6,513 bases of DNA, from contig JAEYUU010000765.1 of the NCBI GenBank assembly GCA_023429545.1, positions 1-6,513 of the forward strand, read 5' to 3'. This document shows positions 1 through 5,535 of the stretch, in pieces (positions within the stretch are counted from its first letter, which is position 1; each line of letters opens with the position of its first letter). The stretch is from Verrucomicrobiota bacterium. Lineage in GTDB: Bacteria; Verrucomicrobiota; Verrucomicrobiia; Verrucomicrobiales; Verrucomicrobiaceae. Under the pieces are notes generated by a model, which did not search any database, had not been told where the DNA came from, and saw only the letters and a list, made by a program, of their open reading frames with translations. Made by a program: the position numbers and the translations under genes.

Positions 1-1
1 C

Positions 2-415
2 TACGGCAATCTCGGCGCGCTCGAGAAATACGTGGGCAACAACCAGATCGCGGAGCATGCCGTGCGGCGCTTCGCGCAGGCGGGGCTCCATCGCGAGGCC
101 TCGCAGTGCACGCCCAAGGCGATCGCAGAAGCGGCCCGAGCCGGGGATGATATCGCCCGGCAGATTTGGGGCGAGGTGGCAGACTGGCTCGGTACCGCCC
201 TGGCGAGCATCGCCTGGCTTCTGAATCCCGATGCCTTCGTCATCGGCGGAGGAGTGGCCCAAGCAGGGTCCCTGTTGTTCGATCCGCTCGAAGCCCGGGT
301 GAAATCCATGCTCTCCACCGTGGTGTGGGAGGGGCTGAAGATTCTGCCGGCAAAATTCAGCAATGAATCGGGCATCATTGGCAACGCGGCGCTGGCTGCG
401 GACATGGCATCTTGA
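2..415 (+). CDS. ROK family protein (sugar kinase/regulator), C-terminal part only
   Basis: This is the C-terminal 137 residues of a ROK-family protein; the start lies outside the window and the gene ends at TGA 413-415. ROK proteins are cytoplasmic sugar kinases (glucokinase, N-acetylglucosamine or N-acetylmannosamine kinase) or sugar-responsive repressors. The visible family signature is NPDAFVIGGGVAQAG, which matches the conserved C-terminal glycine-rich segment of the ROK/actin-like ATPase fold, followed by a typical closing helix and IIGNAALAAD. The first visible residues, YGNLGALEKY, align with the ROK zinc motif CxCGxxGCxE, but the two cysteine positions that can be seen are Tyr and Ala. 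Whether it is a kinase or a regulator cannot be decided, because the ATP-binding, catalytic and any DNA-binding N-terminal regions are missing. The family call is firm; the substrate is unknown. Confidence 0.85.
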   Translation, partial: YGNLGALEKYVGNNQIAEHAVRRFAQAGLHREASQCTPKAIAEAARAGDDIARQIWGEVADWLGTALASIAWLLNPDAFVIGGGVAQAGSLLFDPLEARVKSMLSTVVWEGLKILPAKFSNESGIIGNAALAADMAS

Positions 416-442
416 AATAGAAGCGCAGAGGAAGAGGGCTTG

Positions 443-459
443 CCCAGCAACAAGCTGGG
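443..459 (+). terminator. small hairpin after the ROK gene, weak terminator candidate
   Basis: CCCAGC and GCTGGG form a perfect 6-bp stem around a 5-base loop (AACAA), 28 bases after the ROK stop codon. The position suits a transcription end, but no T-tract follows (the next bases are AATAAGGC). It is at best a weak or factor-dependent terminator, or simply an RNA structure in the gap. Confidence 0.25.
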
Positions 460-502
460 AATAAGGCGACTGCAAATGCAGCATTATTTGCTGGCGACTT
501 AC

Positions 503-531
503 TGAATCGCGGGTGAATTGCGGCTTCGCAA
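503..531 (+). promoter_or_regulatory. tandem near-repeat plus small hairpin upstream of the kinase gene
   Basis: TGAATCGCGG (503-512) and TGAATTGCGG (514-523) match at 9 of 10 bases and are offset by 11 bases, about one DNA helical turn, as in a pair of protein binding sites on one face of the helix. The second copy overlaps a 5-bp hairpin, TTGCG (518-522) with CGCAA (527-531) around a GCTT loop. The 185-base gap is the natural place for the promoter of the kinase run, but I found no convincing -35/-10 pair; TTGTGT at 538-543 has no good -10 partner. An operator role is a guess. Confidence 0.15.
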
Positions 532-591
532 ATCGCCTTGTGTTTGTAGGAAACCCCCTTATTTTTTCTCCGCCAACTATCCCTCGTAATT

Positions 592-596
592 AGGAG
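592..596 (+). promoter_or_regulatory. ribosome binding site of the Ser/Thr kinase gene
   Basis: AGGAG lies 4 bases before ATG 601 within the purine run AGGAGAGAG. It is the clearest Shine-Dalgarno sequence in the window and fixes the kinase start at 601 rather than at the in-frame ATG 12 codons later (637). Confidence 0.75.
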
Positions 597-600
597 AGAG

Positions 601-2298
601 ATGAAATCTGACAAGGATCGCCATAGTGTGGCTGCCATGACCCCCCCAAGGGAGCATGATCAGGCTCCGTACGATCCTTTTGACGTCGGCGCTTTCAAGC
701 CCCCATCCATTGAGGAGCTGGATCAACAGATCCCGTCCTACGAATTCCTGGAGTTCATCGATCGCGGTGGCATGGGCGCCGTCTATCGTGCCAAGCAGCG
801 GAGCTTGAACCGCATTGTGGCGGTGAAGCTCCTGCCCATTTCGCTTCGCAACCGCCGGGTTTTTGCCGAGCGCTTTGCCCGCGAAGCCCGCGCGCTGGCC
901 CTGCTCAATCATCCCAACATCGTATCCGTCTATGATTCGGGCGAGGCCAGCGGAGGCTGCCTGTACTATGCGATGGAGTATGTGAAGGGCACGAACCTGC
1001 GCCGCTTCATGAAGGAGGGGCGCGCCACCGCGAAGCAGCTTCTGGGCATCGCGATGCAGGTCTGCGAGGCGTTGCAGTTCGCGCACTCCCGGGGTGTGGT
1101 ACACCGTGATGTGAAGCCGGCAAACATCCTCATTGATGAATGTGGCCGGGTGAAGGTGGCGGACTTCGGGCTGGCCAAGGTGATCGGAGCGCCGCCCCAG
1201 CACCTGCTCACCGGGGCGAGTGACGCCCTTGGCACGCCGGACTACATGGCGCCAGAGGCCGTGACACGCGACTTCGAGGTGGATCACCGCGCGGACATCT
1301 ACTCGCTCGGGGTGATGCTCTACGAAATGCTCACCAACCATGTGCCCAAAGGCGCATGGGAGCCGCCTTCCCGGGCGGTGGGTGTTGACGCGAGGTTCGA
1401 CGAAGTGGTAACGCGCGCACTGCAAACCGATCCCAAACGCCGCTACCAGAGCGTGGGTGATCTCAGCACGGTGGTGCGTCAACTGATAGAGCCCGTCACG
1501 GGCGTCCCCACCAATCCTGCGCTCGATCGAACACCGCCCCCGCCGGATCCCGCCCCACCAGCCAGTCCTTCCGCGACCACCGTCACCCTGAAGAGGCGGC
1601 CCGTGTCCTTGCGCCGGCGGAACCTGACATGGGGCTTCGCCACGATTGCGCTCCTTGCTGCCGGATACGTGGCAATCGGGGATCCCAAAGCGACGCTGGA
1701 GAAGATGGCAGCCCAGTTCACCGGCAAGACCAAAGTCACTGAAAGCGCACCATCAATCGCCCCGCCGATGGTGATACATAGTCCTGAGGAGCGAAAGGCG
1801 GCCCAGCTGGCGCTGGCGCGAACCGTCTTTGCCAGGGGTGGCTACATCAATGTGGTCACCGAGAGTTCACCCCAGCAAATGTTGGGAGTGCAATACGAGT
1901 TGCAATCAGAGGCACAACTGCCGGATGAGGACTTTCAAATCTGGCGTGCTGCCATGCATGAGGCGCATGGGTTCGGGGATCAGGATCTCGCTGCCGTGGT
2001 TGACGCCTGCGTCGTTGCAGGCACCGTGCAGAACCTCAATCTCGCCAGTACGAAAATCACTGCTGCGGGCGTGGCACATCTCCCCCGGATGGCGAGCTCC
2101 CTCAAGAGCCTCAACCTCAAGGACACCCTTGGCTTCTGCGCCGAATCGATAGAATCGCTCGCCGCCCTCAGGAATCTTCGCCTGCTCAGGATTAACAAGG
2201 TCATATCCGATCCGAACATCATCGACGTCGGCCCCGAGCTGCGCCTCATCAACGAGTTGCAGACTGCGCTGCCGGACCTCGATATAGACGAGTATTGA
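601..2298 (+). CDS. membrane-anchored Ser/Thr protein kinase with LRR-like C-terminal domain
   Basis: This 565-residue protein is a Hanks-type Ser/Thr kinase that transfers phosphate from ATP to target proteins. All key elements are present: glycine loop RGGMGAVY (55-62), ATP lysine K76 in VAVK, helix-C Glu E95, catalytic HRD (168-170) with K172 and N175, DFG (188-190), APE (217-219) and HRADIYSLG (229-237). The kinase domain spans about 48-297. A Pro-rich linker (about 303-325) leads to a basic stretch KRRPVSLRRR (331-340) and one membrane segment at about 342-360. Positive-inside topology puts the kinase in the cytoplasm and residues 361-565 outside the inner membrane. The tail carries one or two leucine-rich-repeat-like units (about 478-530: LNLASTKITAAGVAHLP, then LKSLNLKDT) and could be a sensor. 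It is the first gene of a run with two glycan enzymes, which suggests but does not prove that it controls them. The kinase call is very firm; the signal and targets are unknown. Confidence 0.95.
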   Translation: MKSDKDRHSVAAMTPPREHDQAPYDPFDVGAFKPPSIEELDQQIPSYEFLEFIDRGGMGAVYRAKQRSLNRIVAVKLLPISLRNRRVFAERFAREARALALLNHPNIVSVYDSGEASGGCLYYAMEYVKGTNLRRFMKEGRATAKQLLGIAMQVCEALQFAHSRGVVHRDVKPANILIDECGRVKVADFGLAKVIGAPPQHLLTGASDALGTPDYMAPEAVTRDFEVDHRADIYSLGVMLYEMLTNHVPKGAWEPPSRAVGVDARFDEVVTRALQTDPKRRYQSVGDLSTVVRQLIEPVTGVPTNPALDRTPPPPDPAPPASPSATTVTLKRRPVSLRRRNLTWGFATIALLAAGYVAIGDPKATLEKMAAQFTGKTKVTESAPSIAPPMVIHSPEERKAAQLALARTVFARGGYINVVTESSPQQMLGVQYELQSEAQLPDEDFQIWRAAMHEAHGFGDQDLAAVVDACVVAGTVQNLNLASTKITAAGVAHLPRMASSLKSLNLKDTLGFCAESIESLAALRNLRLLRINKVISDPNIIDVGPELRLINELQTALPDLDIDEY

Positions 2299-2309
2299 AA
2301 AAAGCATCC

Positions 2310-3719
2310 ATGAACACACCCAGCAACCAATCTCCCGCGGACGTTTCTCCCAGCCTCCGCCCCCCGCTCTCCCCCAACCAGTCCCAGCACAAAATCCTCG
2401 CAAGCGGCTCGGGCGTTCCCGTGCAGGCAGCGGCTGTGCCCCTCAAAGTCTCCAGGAAGAAGACTCGAAAGTTGGATCCGGTGATGGGTCGCGGCCCAGT
2501 GGCATCTGCCGCTGCCGTGCGCACCACGCAGGAGAAAGGCCGCCTGCTCTGGGTGGGTGATGCCACGGTGCCCACCGGTTTTGCCACAGTCACGCATGGT
2601 GTCCTGGAGCACCTGCACCGCGACTGGGACGTCTTCGTCTCTGGAGTCAACTACAGCGGCGCCAGCCATGATTATCCGTACCCCATCCTGCCCGCATGGC
2701 AGGGGGGCGACATGTGGGGCATGAACCGCTTCTCCGCGCTTTGTGAGGAGATCGCTCCCGATGCCGTCGTCATTAACAACGACTGGTGGAATGTGGCTGC
2801 GTTCCTGGATCATGCGCCCAAGGGACTGCCACTCATCGGATACATGCCCGTGGACGGCACACATCTCAATCCCACGGACATGCGCCGCCTGGAATCGCTG
2901 GAGGCCGCTGTGTGGTACACGGACTTCGGGTATCAGGAGGCGGCGCGCGCGGGCTTCCGTGGGGCGCGCCATGTGATACCGCATGGCCTGGACGGAGACT
3001 TCTGGCAGCCCGTGGAGCGTGCCGTGGCTCGCGAGCGGCTGGGTCTCCAGCTCCCGGAGAAGGCGTTCATCGTGGGCAATGTGAATCGCAACCAGCCCCG
3101 CAAGAGGCTGGATGTTACCATCCGCCTCTTCGCGCACTGGATCCAGGCGCATGAGGTGAACGATGCCTGGCTCCTGCTGCACTGCGCCAAGAAAGATGTG
3201 GGCTGGGATCTTGAGCGTGTGGCAAAAATTTACGGCGTCGCGGATCGCTTGATTCTTACCGGCCCGGACGAGCTTCACGAAGCCGGGGATGCCTCCCGCC
3301 TGGTGAATACCTACAGCGCGCTGGATGTCCAGGTTTCCACTACGCTGGGAGAAGGCTGGGGCCTCACCACCATGGAAGGCATGGCGTGTGGCATTCCCCA
3401 GATCGTTCCGGACTGGGCTGCTCTGAAGGAATGGACCGGTCCTGCGATCAAGGTTCCCTGCACCACTCAGCTCGTGCATCCTGAGATCAATACGGTGGGC
3501 GCTCTTCCAGATGAGGTTCAGTTCATCAGAAACCTCCACCTGCTTTACACGGACCCGGCCATCCGCCAGCAGATTTCCAGGGAGAGCAGCGAGCATGTCC
3601 GGCAGCCGCAGTTTGCCTGGAGGGGTGTGGCGTCGCGTTTTGAATCTCTGCTTCTCCAGTCCATGCGGAGTTGCAAGGCGAGGACCAAGCCCCAGGCGTT
3701 CGTTCCCGCAGCACTATGA
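2310..3719 (+). CDS. GT4-type glycosyltransferase (GT-B fold) with long disordered N-terminal tail
   Basis: This 469-residue protein resembles the GT4/glycosyl transferases group 1 family, which move a sugar from a nucleotide-sugar to a growing glycan in the cytoplasm. The acceptor domain starts at about residue 77 (GRLLWVGDATVPTGFATVT). The donor domain begins near 252 with FIVGNVNRNQPRKR, the usual GT-B hinge and phosphate-binding segment. The EX7E motif is clear in GEGWGLTTMEGMACG (E348 and E356), followed by IPQIVPDWAALKEW. IPHGLD (about 223-228) is also typical. Residues 1-75 are low-complexity, rich in Ser, Pro, Thr and Lys, with a basic patch KVSRKKTRK, and look disordered; most GT4 enzymes lack this. 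I chose ATG 2310, 11 bases after the kinase stop. TTG 2295, overlapping that stop, would add 5 residues; neither has a good ribosome binding site, so translation may be coupled to the kinase gene. Sugar donor and acceptor are unknown. Confidence 0.88.
   Translation: MNTPSNQSPADVSPSLRPPLSPNQSQHKILASGSGVPVQAAAVPLKVSRKKTRKLDPVMGRGPVASAAAVRTTQEKGRLLWVGDATVPTGFATVTHGVLEHLHRDWDVFVSGVNYSGASHDYPYPILPAWQGGDMWGMNRFSALCEEIAPDAVVINNDWWNVAAFLDHAPKGLPLIGYMPVDGTHLNPTDMRRLESLEAAVWYTDFGYQEAARAGFRGARHVIPHGLDGDFWQPVERAVARERLGLQLPEKAFIVGNVNRNQPRKRLDVTIRLFAHWIQAHEVNDAWLLLHCAKKDVGWDLERVAKIYGVADRLILTGPDELHEAGDASRLVNTYSALDVQVSTTLGEGWGLTTMEGMACGIPQIVPDWAALKEWTGPAIKVPCTTQLVHPEINTVGALPDEVQFIRNLHLLYTDPAIRQQISRESSEHVRQPQFAWRGVASRFESLLLQSMRSCKARTKPQAFVPAAL
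3716..3719 (+). other. ATGA stop/start overlap coupling glycosyltransferase and pyruvyl transferase genes
   Basis: ATG 3716-3718 of the downstream gene overlaps TGA 3717-3719 of the upstream one. No Shine-Dalgarno sequence is evident before this ATG, which fits termination-reinitiation coupling and argues for one mRNA. The N-terminus it gives, MKIGFVGASGYGNVGDN, begins right at the family's first beta strand. An upstream in-frame start at 3671 would add an unconserved 15-residue leader. Confidence 0.8.
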
Positions 3720-4669
3720 AAATAGGGTTCGTGGGTGCGAGCGGTTATGGCAACGTCGGCGACAACACCTACCCGCTGATTTTTTCCAGACATCTCCCGG
3801 AACACGAGGTGCTGTTTTTCAATTCGGATCTGCCGGATGAGATGCCGGCGGACATCGACCTGCTGGTGCTCGGCGGAGGCGGGCTGCTGTATAATAATCC
3901 CGAGGGGGAGGATGAATCGGCTCCATCGCCGCACTTCCTCAAGATGGAGTACTACATGAAATGGGCCGTCACCTCGGGCGTGCCCTTCGGATTCGTTTCA
4001 TGCGGATTTCAATTCCGTCCGGCTCATGAACCTCGGTTCCGTGAGGCGCTCAAGCTTTGGGTGCCGTACTTCGAACGGGCGCACTTCATTACGTTGCGTT
4101 CACGCAAGTGCGTGAGTCTGATGCACGAACTTGTCGGGAGGGAGGTCGCCCAATTCTATCCAGACGCCGCGTACCTCATGCCCGGAATGGTGGATGAGGC
4201 TGCGTCCTGGTCCGGTGGCGGGCTGACCATTGTCGTGGCAGGTCGCGTGTCTGCTTCAAATCCTTTGTGCAAACGCTTCGCCGGTTTCTTTGGGTCCATG
4301 AAACATGAAACCGCATGGCTGAGCATGGGTGCCCCCATCGATGATGAGCAGCAACTCTCCTTGGCGCGGCAGCAATATCCGGGGGCCAGGGTGATTGAGG
4401 CGCCCACTCCGCAGGAGGCATATCTTCACATTGCGCGATCAAAGCTGGTCATCACGGGCCGCTATCACGGCATGGTGTTTGCCCGCGCGAGCGGCGTGCC
4501 CTTCTATTTCCCCGAAGAGGTTCCCTACAAGCTGAGATCTGAAGACTTCGATGTGGACCCAGCTGGTGCGATAGGGCACATCACGGTGCTGCGGGAGGCG
4601 CTGGCGAAGCTGGGCGCGAAGTCCACTGCGCCAGCCATGCTTGCAGGCGCTCCAGATTTAGCGAGTTGA
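3716..4669 (+). CDS. polysaccharide pyruvyl transferase family protein
   Basis: This 317-residue protein belongs to the polysaccharide pyruvyl transferase family (Pfam PS_pyruv_trans; CsaB, WcaK and AmsJ-like). Members add a ketal-linked pyruvate from phosphoenolpyruvate to sugars of exopolysaccharides or cell-wall polymers in the cytoplasm, giving them negative charge; many family members are untested. Visible marks are the N-terminal loop GASGYGNVGDN (7-17), LLVLGGGGLLYNN (49-61), GVPFGFVSCGFQF (88-100), a second Rossmann-like strand at LTIVVAGRVS (170-179), and the conserved C-terminal VITGRYHGMVFARASGVPF (245-263) with the family Arg-x-His (R249, H251). Length is normal to slightly short. 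It is joined to the glycosyltransferase gene by a 4-base overlap, so the two probably act on the same glycan. Its last 29 codons overlap the minus-strand gene; this Ala-rich tail is likely unconserved. Confidence 0.88.
   Translation: MKIGFVGASGYGNVGDNTYPLIFSRHLPEHEVLFFNSDLPDEMPADIDLLVLGGGGLLYNNPEGEDESAPSPHFLKMEYYMKWAVTSGVPFGFVSCGFQFRPAHEPRFREALKLWVPYFERAHFITLRSRKCVSLMHELVGREVAQFYPDAAYLMPGMVDEAASWSGGGLTIVVAGRVSASNPLCKRFAGFFGSMKHETAWLSMGAPIDDEQQLSLARQQYPGARVIEAPTPQEAYLHIARSKLVITGRYHGMVFARASGVPFYFPEEVPYKLRSEDFDVDPAGAIGHITVLREALAKLGAKSTAPAMLAGAPDLAS
4581..4669. other. 89-base tail-to-tail coding overlap with internal hairpin
   Basis: The pyruvyl transferase gene (plus strand, stop 4667-4669) and the GT9-like gene (minus strand, stop 4581-4583) share 89 bases at their 3' ends. 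Both encoded tails are rich in Ala and Pro and look unconserved. Inside lies an imperfect hairpin: GCTGGGCGC (4609-4617) pairs with GCGCCAGC (4628-4635) as 8 bp with one bulged G and a 10-base loop. It has no T-tract on either strand, so a terminator role for the convergent pair is possible but unsupported. Confidence 0.6.
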
Positions 4670-5426
4670 AGTCCGTGTGGAAACAGTCGGGGCGGTCCAG
4701 CCCGAAGGCATAGCCGGTGCGTTTTACCACGTCCTGCCAGTTTGGGGGGTAGATAACGGCCACAGGTTTGTTCTCGAGCCACGCCGCCTGCTGCAGGCTC
4801 GACCAGCAGCCCAGGTACGCGCAGCTGGATTTCACGAGATTGAGGGTGGCGGGCACGCTGAGATGTTCCATGACGGTGATGTTTGGCCTCTCAAAGCGGC
4901 GGGCGTCTTCGCTGGCGTGGATCAGCCTGCCGGCGTTCCCCTTGCGGGTGAAGCTGCGGGTAATCAGGTAGACCTGGCAGGCGAGCTTCTCCAGCATGCG
5001 CACCAGTTCCTGCATCAGCGACTCTGAAAATGTGCGGTCCGCCAGGCTCCCGGCGAAGGGCTGGAAGATGAGATGACCGGTGGACTCAATCCCGTCAGGT
5101 GCATCGAACCGGGGGATAAAATCCGGAACTTTTCCTCCGGTGACGAGGCTCTCCCGTGGTACCTGGGCAAAATCGAACACAGCCTGGTCCAGCGCGTTCG
5201 CCCGGAGGCCGGCATTCAGGAATTCTTCATACTTGTGACCCAGCTCCAGGATGAGGAAGTTCCTGGCATTCCTGTGGTAGCGGAAGATCTCCGTGGTGAA
5301 AGGATTGTGCGAGGCGGAGAGCACCTTCACAGGTTCCGTGGTCTCACTGATAAACTTGTAGGCCCCGGTGAGATAGATTCTGCGAATGACGTCGCCGAGC
5401 CCGGCGCCAAAGTAGACGGCTTGCAT
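4581..5426 (-). CDS. small GT9/heptosyltransferase-like protein, divergent
   Basis: This 281-residue protein has the architecture of glycosyltransferase family 9 (ADP-heptose:LPS heptosyltransferase-like, GT-B fold). The start MQAVYFGAGLGDVIRRIY matches the family's N-terminal GxGD loop. The second domain opens at about 118 with HLIFQPFAGSLADRTFSESL, comparable to the HPGAS...KRWP segment, then QVYLITRSF (151-159). The acceptor/donor closing segment is LVKSSCAYLGCWSSLQQAAWLENKPVAVIYPP (about 197-228), given here in parts: LVKSSCAYLGCWSS and LQQAAWLENKPVAVIYPP. In true heptosyltransferases this place usually reads VGxDSGxxHLAAALGxP; here the DSG is replaced by WSS, so the donor may differ. It is shorter than typical heptosyltransferases (about 320-350). 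Start ATG 5426-5424 has GAGG 4 bases upstream. It points toward the kinase/glycan run but on the other strand, with its own promoter presumably in the divergent spacer. The fold call is moderately sure; the sugar is unknown and catalysis is not assured. Confidence 0.65.
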   Translation of the reverse strand: MQAVYFGAGLGDVIRRIYLTGAYKFISETTEPVKVLSASHNPFTTEIFRYHRNARNFLILELGHKYEEFLNAGLRANALDQAVFDFAQVPRESLVTGGKVPDFIPRFDAPDGIESTGHLIFQPFAGSLADRTFSESLMQELVRMLEKLACQVYLITRSFTRKGNAGRLIHASEDARRFERPNITVMEHLSVPATLNLVKSSCAYLGCWSSLQQAAWLENKPVAVIYPPNWQDVVKRTGYAFGLDRPDCFHTDFNSLNLERLQAWLAQWTSRPASPAPPAAP

Positions 5427-5535
5427 GCAGCCTCAGAATGCACCGACAGATCTGGACCGCAAGGCGCGAAGCACGTCGGTGAAGATTGTCTCATCCTGCA
5501 ACCATCGGCACTCCTCGTGGTTTCATGCCTCCAGC
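5427..5535. promoter_or_regulatory. divergent intergenic spacer
   Basis: These 109 bases separate the starts of the minus-strand GT9-like gene and the plus-strand propeller gene, so promoters for both must lie here or slightly inside the genes. I see no convincing -35/-10 pair on either strand and no strong inverted repeat. The only clear signal is GAGG (complement of 5431-5434) before the minus-strand start. The plus-strand start at 5536 has no obvious Shine-Dalgarno sequence. Confidence 0.35.

Noticed and set aside
470..481. CTGCAAATGCAG palindrome in the gap after the ROK gene
   Set aside because: Only a 4-bp stem with a 4-base loop; too short to support a function.
577..1482. 301-residue open frame on the minus strand opposite the kinase domain
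   Set aside because: The plus strand encodes a complete kinase domain with every catalytic motif; this frame shows no domain and is a codon-bias shadow.
2295..2309. TTG 2295 as the glycosyltransferase start
   Set aside because: ATG 2310 is a better codon and adjacent; the TTG start remains possible because it overlaps the kinase stop, but it adds only five residues and has no better ribosome binding site.
1980..3596. 538-residue open frame on the minus strand, antisense to the kinase tail and glycosyltransferase
   Set aside because: It lies opposite two well-recognised plus-strand proteins, has no recognisable motif and is rich in His, Arg and Cys, as expected for a shadow frame in GC-rich DNA.
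5425..5535. Upstream ATG 5425 as the start of the propeller gene
   Set aside because: It would put 37 unconserved polar residues before a clear signal peptide, and overlap the start codon of the divergent gene.
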